Origin: Sedimentisphaerales bacterium
GTDB taxonomy: Bacteria; Planctomycetota; Phycisphaerae; Sedimentisphaerales; Anaerohalosphaeraceae
DNA: 64,000 nucleotides
Assembly: GCA_016926155.1 (NCBI GenBank)
Contig: JAFGPC010000122.1
Span: 1-64,000, forward strand
Reading direction: 5' to 3'
Shown here: one piece after another, positions 57,786 to 64,000 of the stretch
How positions within the stretch are numbered: position 1 is the stretch's first letter
Layout: each line of letters begins with the position of its first letter
The notes under the pieces: model-generated
What the model saw: only the letters and a program-made list of their open reading frames with translations
Told to the model about the DNA's origin: nothing
The model's database searches: none
Translations under genes and position numbers: made by a program

Positions 57786-60700
57786 ACGGCAGCCTCCAGT
57801 ATCTGAATAATCCCACCAATAACAAGCATAACACAGCAATAACTAAGATTCCATGTGCCGATCCCCATGGATCTTCGAACGGCTGTCCGGTTTCCGCAAA
57901 AGCGACACAGACTTCATTGCATGAACCGAGTTCTGCTGCGTTCGCAGCAGCTTCGCACAAAGTCAGCGGACCCTTCAGGGCATTGTCCATTATTTCTTCG
58001 ATTAGCTTTTTCACAGCCTCTTTAGTCATTGTGTCCAGCTTGTCTTGTGACAATCCAATGGCCTGACAATAACAATATGCAAAACATTCGTCTTCTGAGT
58101 AGGTATGGTCGGGGTCCCATTCCAACAGAATGTCAATGGTTTCCTGTATAGGATTAGCATCCAAGCCGTAAGGATCTGTGTAGATTAGCGGTTGCGACAT
58201 CGTCAGCTGATATAGTGACATTCCATTGGCATATTGTGGGTACTCGAAATACGATCCTTTCTTAAGATCCGATACCCCATTCAAGAAGAACTCCAGATTC
58301 TTTGAGCGTGCAATTGCCAAGTATGTTCTTGTAAATGTGCTATGTTTAAGAGGGCGAGCCGTTGGTCCTGTCTTTCCAATGAACCGGGGATACTTACGAA
58401 ACAGTAATCTGATACTAATGCCCAGAGGATCATGGGTTAGAAACCTTCCAAGTTCCGGGCTGTAATCACGATGGCGATAATACATGCGACAAAGATTGGA
58501 ACCGTCAAGGCTGTCCAATCTACGCCCGGTGAAGGTGTAGGGATTCGCGTAGGCGCTTACGGTTCGGGGGGTGTATGAGGCATCGGTCACATGAACCTTG
58601 CCATAAGCGTCATACTCGTAGCGTTCGACAACCGTCCAGGCCTCATCGATCCAGCCGATCAGGGCGGCCGTAGAGTACAGGTGATCGTGGGCGTAGTAGT
58701 AGTCGTTTGTGCCGTCATTCATGACGAGGGGCTCGTCGATGTAGTTACCGTAGACGAAGTAGCGTTGCTGATTACCCGCGCCATCGTGCTCGGCTAATAC
58801 CTGCCACTCGGGGCTGTTGTAATAAACTGTTGTTGTCGAAGCAACCGCATCGACCATACATATCCGCCGGCCCAGCGCATCATACGCATACTCGGCCACG
58901 TCGTTACTCGATGAATCCTCAATCTTCACCACGCGATTCTCATAGTCATATGTGTACTGGTAACCATCTTTGTCTACGGACAAATTGCCCGCGTCATCGT
59001 GCGACATGGAACTACCACCTATGGTCGTATACCGGTTCGTTGATGAATCTACTGTGAAGTTGATAGTTCCGTCCTCCCGTAAGGTCTGATTACCGGCCCT
59101 GTTACCAAGGTCATCCATCACGAAGGCCTCGGTATCGCTGTCATGATATGTCACATCTGTCAAACGTTCCAGATCATCGTAAGTGTATTCATTGTACGGA
59201 TCGCCTGCGCGGTGGTCAAACGTTTTCCGATAGATATTATTCTCATCAGCCACATACGAATACCCAAACTTGACCATAGACTCCCCATAATCGATATCCG
59301 TAACCCGGCCGATATTGTCGTAGGCAAAGTCGGCCGTAACATTCGGTACGTTATACAACCGTCGCGCAACCCGCGGGCCGACATACTGGTACTCGAACAG
59401 CGTCGTTGCATTCCGCGAAAGGGTGTCAATCCGGCCATCCCACGTATTCGTGCGATCAATTGTGGAACCGTCTGGATAGACGGTCTGCGTGCGGTTGCCG
59501 GCATTGTCATAAGCATACTCGATATGCTTTGCCGCCAGGCCGCCGATTGTCTCCCACGCGTCGGACATCCGCCCGATGTCGTTATACTCAAAAACCGATT
59601 GGCTGATGGTGGACTGGCCTTCCTGCTTTTGAGCAGTGAGTATCCGTCGCAGGCCGTCGTAGGTGAAGGTCTCGATTGTGGTCACCGAATTCACAATTAC
59701 CTGCTTCTGCGTCATATTGTAGACGTCGTCGTAGGTATAGTAAGTCTCCCAGCCCCGCTGATCGGTACGTTTGGAGACCTTGCCTGCAGGGGTGTAGGTA
59801 TACTCAATCGTCGCGGCGTCGGGGTAGGTAATCTTCGTTACTCGGCCGAGGCCATCGTATTCATATTCAGTCAACTGCCGAGTGTTCGGATTGGCACTGT
59901 CAGCATACCCGGCGATCCATTGCCGGCGTCCCAAAGCATCGTAGCCGTACTCCGTAATCTGATTAATGCCATCAGGGTTGCTTTGAGCATCGTACGGATC
60001 CAAAACCATCAGCGTCCTTCTGCCCAGAAGATCGTATTCATAGGCCACGATCACCCCATTGGGGCGGATTTCCTGGATCCGGTAACCAAGCGCATCATAG
60101 ACGTATTCGGTCGTCTGCCAGCTTGCATCAGACTGAACATCCGGGTTCTGCGGTTTTTCAATGCGGTATGCCAATCGTCCCTGCAGATCATAAAAGAAGT
60201 CAGTTGTTTGCAGGATGTCATCGCCGATCGGATTAAGGTCCTGTTTCTGAATACGTGCAACGCGGCCTGCCTCATCATAAGCATAAATGGTGACATTGCC
60301 ATCCGGGTCTTCGGTCCAAGCCTTGCGGTCGAGAACATCGTATTCATGAGTGGTGGTAGCCGCAGTCGCATCGTTCATGCCGTAGCCGCCATAGTAGATG
60401 GTCTCTTCAAGCATTGGACCGTTAGCCCATGCATACGCGTACCGGGTAACCTTGTCTGTATTCGGATCTGAAGGCGTTAATTCGCCCGTAGTGGCATCGG
60501 CCATCACCGTATATTCAACAAGGTCACCGGCCTCATTGTAAGCAAACCGCGTCTGCTTCAGGGCAATGTCATCTTCTAAGTTCTCCGGTGTGTCGTTGCA
60601 ATCATAAGCAATTTCTCTGATCACATGTCCCAGTTTATCCAGTGTCCGAACACGATAATGTCCCTCTGCGTCGGTTGTCTTGATTAATCTGTTCAGGCCG

Positions 60701-62913
60701 TCGTACTCATATCTGGTTGTGTTGCCGCACGTATCGGTCATACTGATGCGGTTGCCATTCAGGTCGTAGGCTAACAATATATCCTTGTCATTGGGATCGG
60801 TCACCTTGACCGGTAGTCCTCGCTCGTCATAAAAGAACTGCGTTTGCTGTTCCAGGGCATTTGTGACAATTTTTAGCCGTTCGTTCTTGTCGTACTCATA
60901 TGACGTTTCATTACCCAGTGTATCAGTCTTCCTCGTAAGATTGCCCCACGGATCGTACGTGAATTCAGTGATTTGCCAGGGATTCAACGGATCTGAGGTT
61001 TCCCGCTTGACTTGTTTGCGATAGCCATTTTGGTCATAAGAACAAAGAGTCTCATACCCCTCGGGCGAGATTACCTTGGTGATCTGATCGTGGGTATTGC
61101 AGAAAACCTGCACTATGCCACCGTCGGGCTTGGTCACGGTTTCTATCCGGCCCAAGTCGTCATAGGTGTAAGAGGTTGTCAAGTTGAGATGTTCGGGTTC
61201 TCCTCCGAAATCTTCGACAACCTCCTGCAAGAAGCCTGTCGTTTCGGAATAGACATATTTCCTCACAGCTCCCGCGGGATTAGTGTATGTCTCGATCTTG
61301 CCAGCGGTAGTATAGGTTAATTCCTCGACAGCGGCTATTAGACCGTTTGGAGTCTGGATTTCGGGATGGGTGATCTTTATGACACGTCCAACTACATTGT
61401 ATTCGTACTTTGTCTCGTTACCCATTGCATCAGTTATTGTATTGGGTTCGGTGTAATAAATAGGATCATATTCATACAAGATGGCGATGACATTAAGGTT
61501 GTTTGGATCGTTGGGATCGCCGGGTGACGTCTTGTGGTAGATGCCGGTCCGCATATGGTCAGCATTATACGTGTAGGCAGTGCAGTTGCCCGCCGGATAG
61601 ATGACCAGCGTATTCCGCATCAAGTCATCATAAAAATATTCAGTGACATACTGGTTTGGATCGGAGCTCGGATCAGTCATGAAGACAATCTGCTTTGTTC
61701 TTAAACCTGCGTCATTATAGTAAACCTCTTTTCTATTTCCTTCGGGGTCGATAATTGTGGACACTTTGTTCACAGCGTCATATGTAATGTCGTGACTTCC
61801 TCCGGCTCTTTCCTGTTTATACACCCTGTAGACTTGGCGACCGCTGTCATAACTATAATAATTCCGCACCAACATTTGACTTTGAGGATCAAATGCTGCT
61901 ATCATGTTATGGTTGCTATACATATACGTGAACTTTATTCGATTTTGCCCCGCGTATTCATCTGTGTCAGGGTACGCTACTTGGCTCAGATCATAAGCTG
62001 CTGAGTAATAGTAATACCATCTGCGATCACCGGTCATGTCATAGATTTGCGACAGCCGATGGCTACTGTTGTAATACAGTCGTATGTCGCGTCCCAGCGT
62101 ATCTGTGATGCGTGTGATAAAGCCTGTGATTGAATTATGTTCAAACGACACCTGGTTACCGTAGTCGTCCCGAATGTGCTTAAGCCGTCCATAGTCATTT
62201 CCCTCTTCGGTGGTGAAGTGATACGTCAGATTCTCATTCAACACTACCAGATCGAAGCCTGCAGGATCAATTGTCTGGACAAAATAATGGGATGAATTGC
62301 CAGCCAGTGCATAGACATCCGGATTTGTAGATACTTTGGAATACTCTTTTGTGCCCGCTTCATGTGTAACATATGTCAAGCTCGTACTATCGACAGTGAT
62401 AATCCGGGCATCATAGTTGATTGTCCAATTGTAGCCATATGGAGATTCATATTTCCTCTGATTGCCGTAACTGCGGGTAATGATAATGGGAATGGGACCG
62501 TTAATACGAAGATCCGTTACTGAAAAATGAAACTCCCCCGTGCTTGAGGTCACGGGATCGGCAACATTAGTGCTATAACATGGCGAGGTGTCATCGTCGC
62601 AGTCGCTACCACCTCCGCTGCCGCCCATCCCAGGGCCGGGAAATGGGCCTGAAAGGAATTCAGAGTCGATGGATCTGTTCCCACTACTGCCACCGCCACT
62701 GCCTCCACTTGGACCGCCGCTGTCAGAACAAGGATTTGGGCCGGGACCGCCGTCCGGGGGATTAGTCGGAGGTGTGGGCGGGGGGACACAGCCCAATGCA
62801 CTTGTACCCAAATTATATGAATCAAAGGGAGACTGTGCTACATCTACAAATGGTATGAGAACAACTACAGCTATTCCAATGGTCATGCACATCAATAGGA
62901 TTCTTCCGTTCAT
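57775..62913 (-). CDS. Large RHS-repeat protein with C-terminal hydrophobic sorting-like tail
   Basis: A 1712-residue exported protein. Order: signal peptide (1 to about 26); a Pro/Gly-rich linker (about 40-110); a DUF6531-like opening (DPVTSSTGEFHFSVTDL, ITRSYGNQRKYESPYGYNW); some 40 RHS/YD repeats (YDxxGR) to about residue 1490; and a core closing in YYRHRDYSPELGRFLTHDPLGI. A further YQLTMSQPLIYTDPYGLD, the usual last piece of the core, lies about 65 residues later, so the core is split by an insert. There is no recognisable toxin. The last 125 residues are Cys-rich and end GILVIAVLCLLLVGLF then RYWRLPYET: helix plus basic tail. The ATG at 62913 has AAGGAG 8 bases upstream. Confidence 0.9.
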   Translation of the reverse strand: MNGRILLMCMTIGIAVVVLIPFVDVAQSPFDSYNLGTSALGCVPPPTPPTNPPDGGPGPNPCSDSGGPSGGSGGGSSGNRSIDSEFLSGPFPGPGMGGSGGGSDCDDDTSPCYSTNVADPVTSSTGEFHFSVTDLRINGPIPIIITRSYGNQRKYESPYGYNWTINYDARIITVDSTSLTYVTHEAGTKEYSKVSTNPDVYALAGNSSHYFVQTIDPAGFDLVVLNENLTYHFTTEEGNDYGRLKHIRDDYGNQVSFEHNSITGFITRITDTLGRDIRLYYNSSHRLSQIYDMTGDRRWYYYYSAAYDLSQVAYPDTDEYAGQNRIKFTYMYSNHNMIAAFDPQSQMLVRNYYSYDSGRQVYRVYKQERAGGSHDITYDAVNKVSTIIDPEGNRKEVYYNDAGLRTKQIVFMTDPSSDPNQYVTEYFYDDLMRNTLVIYPAGNCTAYTYNADHMRTGIYHKTSPGDPNDPNNLNVIAILYEYDPIYYTEPNTITDAMGNETKYEYNVVGRVIKITHPEIQTPNGLIAAVEELTYTTAGKIETYTNPAGAVRKYVYSETTGFLQEVVEDFGGEPEHLNLTTSYTYDDLGRIETVTKPDGGIVQVFCNTHDQITKVISPEGYETLCSYDQNGYRKQVKRETSDPLNPWQITEFTYDPWGNLTRKTDTLGNETSYEYDKNERLKIVTNALEQQTQFFYDERGLPVKVTDPNDKDILLAYDLNGNRISMTDTCGNTTRYEYDGLNRLIKTTDAEGHYRVRTLDKLGHVIREIAYDCNDTPENLEDDIALKQTRFAYNEAGDLVEYTVMADATTGELTPSDPNTDKVTRYAYAWANGPMLEETIYYGGYGMNDATAATTTHEYDVLDRKAWTEDPDGNVTIYAYDEAGRVARIQKQDLNPIGDDILQTTDFFYDLQGRLAYRIEKPQNPDVQSDASWQTTEYVYDALGYRIQEIRPNGVIVAYEYDLLGRRTLMVLDPYDAQSNPDGINQITEYGYDALGRRQWIAGYADSANPNTRQLTEYEYDGLGRVTKITYPDAATIEYTYTPAGKVSKRTDQRGWETYYTYDDVYNMTQKQVIVNSVTTIETFTYDGLRRILTAQKQEGQSTISQSVFEYNDIGRMSDAWETIGGLAAKHIEYAYDNAGNRTQTVYPDGSTIDRTNTWDGRIDTLSRNATTLFEYQYVGPRVARRLYNVPNVTADFAYDNIGRVTDIDYGESMVKFGYSYVADENNIYRKTFDHRAGDPYNEYTYDDLERLTDVTYHDSDTEAFVMDDLGNRAGNQTLREDGTINFTVDSSTNRYTTIGGSSMSHDDAGNLSVDKDGYQYTYDYENRVVKIEDSSSNDVAEYAYDALGRRICMVDAVASTTTVYYNSPEWQVLAEHDGAGNQQRYFVYGNYIDEPLVMNDGTNDYYYAHDHLYSTAALIGWIDEAWTVVERYEYDAYGKVHVTDASYTPRTVSAYANPYTFTGRRLDSLDGSNLCRMYYRHRDYSPELGRFLTHDPLGISIRLLFRKYPRFIGKTGPTARPLKHSTFTRTYLAIARSKNLEFFLNGVSDLKKGSYFEYPQYANGMSLYQLTMSQPLIYTDPYGLDANPIQETIDILLEWDPDHTYSEDECFAYCYCQAIGLSQDKLDTMTKEAVKKLIEEIMDNALKGPLTLCEAAANAAELGSCNEVCVAFAETGQPFEDPWGSAHGILVIAVLCLLLVGLFRYWRLPYET

Positions 62914-62957
62914 CGCTTTGACTCCTTTTCGTGAGTAGTGCAAACCTGCTTCTTATT

Positions 62958-64000
62958 CTAATCACGGTTCAGGTACGTTGTGGCTAGCGGAGCATACTTG
63001 CTGTTTGGAAACTGCTCCAATAGTTGAGTGAATTGGCTGCGGATCATTGAATCCGCCTCAGCTTGTGAAATCACTCCATCTTCTGCGAGCCTCTCGTAAC
63101 AGTCAGCAATCGCGAAACAGCAATAGTCAGCATGTTCGAATCGAGCATTCGCCTGGTAGGCGCTTTTGAACGCTTCTGTCGCCTTACCATACTGCTCCAG
63201 AGCACGCAAAGACAACCCCTTTGCGTAAAGGAAGTTGGCTGCAGCGGGATTGCCGGCATCCAATAGCGTGAGTGCTTTCTCAATCACCTTGACTGCGTTT
63301 TCGTAACTCTCTGTGATGCCAGAATCGTTGCCCGCAAAATAGTACTCTTCCCCAATCAAAAGGACAGCCTCAGCTACAAAGCGACTATCGCGATACTCGG
63401 TCATCAGCGTATCGACATTTGTCTGAGCGACGGCGTCCTGCCCCTTACGAACGGCAATTTGGCCAAGGTTCTTGATAGCCCATAGGGCTTCGGTTGTTCC
63501 AGGATAGGTGCTTACGATGTCGCCATACATATCCACTGCTTCGTCATATGCTTCAGCGTCTTTCCATAAGTTGGCTATTTGTAAGGACGCCTGTCGGAAT
63601 TTGGAGTGATTGCCAAAAGTGCCTCGCAATTGCGCCCAAACGGTTCTGGCTGCTTCGAAATCTCGATTCTCAATTCGCAGTGCAATAATATTCTTTTGAG
63701 ACCACAGAGCATAGTCGCTGTCAGGGTAATGCTCCGCAACATACTTGAAAATATCCGCCGCCTTGACGGAGAATCCTGCTTTTTGCCACTCATTGCCGGT
63801 TTCACAAAGTGCCTGAGCAACATTGGGATGGTTCTTGAATACGGTCTTTAAAAAAGTCAATGCGGCTTCTCCGGCGTCCACATCCACTTCGCGGGCGTAA
63901 ATTGTACATAGATTCTTCTGCGACCAGATGGAATGATTGGCCCCAGGATAGTTGACGACCGCGTATTCATAAAGCCGGATTGCTCTCGCGGTGTCGCCAT
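62958..64000 (-). CDS. TPR-repeat protein, 5' end outside the window
   Basis: The frame is open from the stop at 62958 to the window edge, giving at least 347 residues. It consists of TPR-like helical pairs, for example RAIRLYEYAVVNYPGANHSIWSQKNL at the edge, DEAVDMYGDIVSTYPGTTEALWAIKNL, and GKATEAFKSAYQANARFEHADYC, closing FPNSKYAPLATTYLNRD. No start or signal can be judged. It lies 44 bases upstream of the RHS start on the same strand, so it is probably part of the same operon, perhaps as an assembly or outer-membrane partner (YbgF/BamD-like repeats). Confidence 0.85.
   Translation of the reverse strand, partial: GDTARAIRLYEYAVVNYPGANHSIWSQKNLCTIYAREVDVDAGEAALTFLKTVFKNHPNVAQALCETGNEWQKAGFSVKAADIFKYVAEHYPDSDYALWSQKNIIALRIENRDFEAARTVWAQLRGTFGNHSKFRQASLQIANLWKDAEAYDEAVDMYGDIVSTYPGTTEALWAIKNLGQIAVRKGQDAVAQTNVDTLMTEYRDSRFVAEAVLLIGEEYYFAGNDSGITESYENAVKVIEKALTLLDAGNPAAANFLYAKGLSLRALEQYGKATEAFKSAYQANARFEHADYCCFAIADCYERLAEDGVISQAEADSMIRSQFTQLLEQFPNSKYAPLATTYLNRD

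Noticed and set aside
58500-62500. CRISPR array or tandem DNA repeat
   Set aside because: The periodicity is that of degenerate RHS codons at protein level; there are no identical spaced repeats. No CRISPR array was seen anywhere in the window.
57775-62913. RHS polymorphic toxin with immunity gene
   Set aside because: No toxin domain is seen after the core and the next gene is a propeller lipoprotein instead of a small immunity protein. The C-terminal helix points to anchoring.

Overview
The window looks like the chromosome of an anaerobic, glycan-degrading planctomycete of the Phycisphaerae (Sedimentisphaerales-like). This is inferred from a combination of traits and not from a marker-gene tree. 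The traits are a PEP-CTERM protein, dockerin-like repeats without visible cohesins, a DUF6807 (PmoA-like) protein, Tat-exported Gfo/Idh oxidoreductases, a prepilin-like protein with a C-terminal fold typical of this phylum, a large HzsA-like multihaem propeller protein, and an oxygen-sensitive energy metabolism ([NiFe] hydrogenase, ferredoxin-dependent oxidoreductases, Rex).

Layout. 1-7.7 kb: end of rpmH, rlmN, a cytoplasmic PpiC-type isomerase, a secreted DUF6807 protein, a ketopantoate-reductase-like enzyme, a GT28-like glycosyltransferase and a membrane-anchored SGNH hydrolase. 8.6-21.8 kb: rex followed by a tightly packed 17-gene operon. It encodes a sulfhydrogenase-type diaphorase (beta and gamma subunits), a HycB/CooF-like polyferredoxin, a group 4 [NiFe] hydrogenase core, a NuoL-like pump subunit, an Mrp-type module (MrpA C-terminal part and MrpB to MrpG), a NuoI-like ferredoxin and a HycI-type maturation protease. 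The predicted job is to exchange electrons between NAD(P)H or ferredoxin and H2 while moving Na+ or H+. 22-40 kb: an accessory glycan and surface-protein region with a PEP-CTERM protein, a 977-residue Ig/LamG/dockerin protein, a secreted glycosidase operon (NAGPA-type, DUF5696-like, GH29 fucosidase), the HzsA-like protein, two Gfo/Idh proteins and a prepilin-like protein. 40.1-46.8 kb: iorAB-paaK-dctPQM, read here as uptake and interconversion of arylacetates and aryl-2-oxoacids.

46.8-53.9 kb is a scrapyard at a recombination hot spot. It holds two truncated uroporphyrinogen-decarboxylase-like genes flanking an intact AGE epimerase, an IS21 istA fragment, a lipoprotein whose C-terminus runs into the IS fragment, a frameshifted tyrosine recombinase, a 3' half of a tRNA-Pro(GGG) with its terminator, and a short remnant resembling a CRISPR Csb3 protein. 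53.9-64 kb: immediately beyond the broken tRNA lies one minus-strand operon of overlapping genes. It encodes a TPR protein (partial), a 1712-residue RHS protein, a propeller lipoprotein, a divergent exosortase-family protein with Cys-Arg-His catalytic residues, a thioester-reductase-like SDR and another lipoprotein. The RHS protein lacks a recognisable toxin domain and ends in a hydrophobic helix plus a basic tail, like an exosortase sorting signal. This is the best candidate in the window for an undescribed system: a dedicated exosortase and single-target RHS surface-anchoring cassette.
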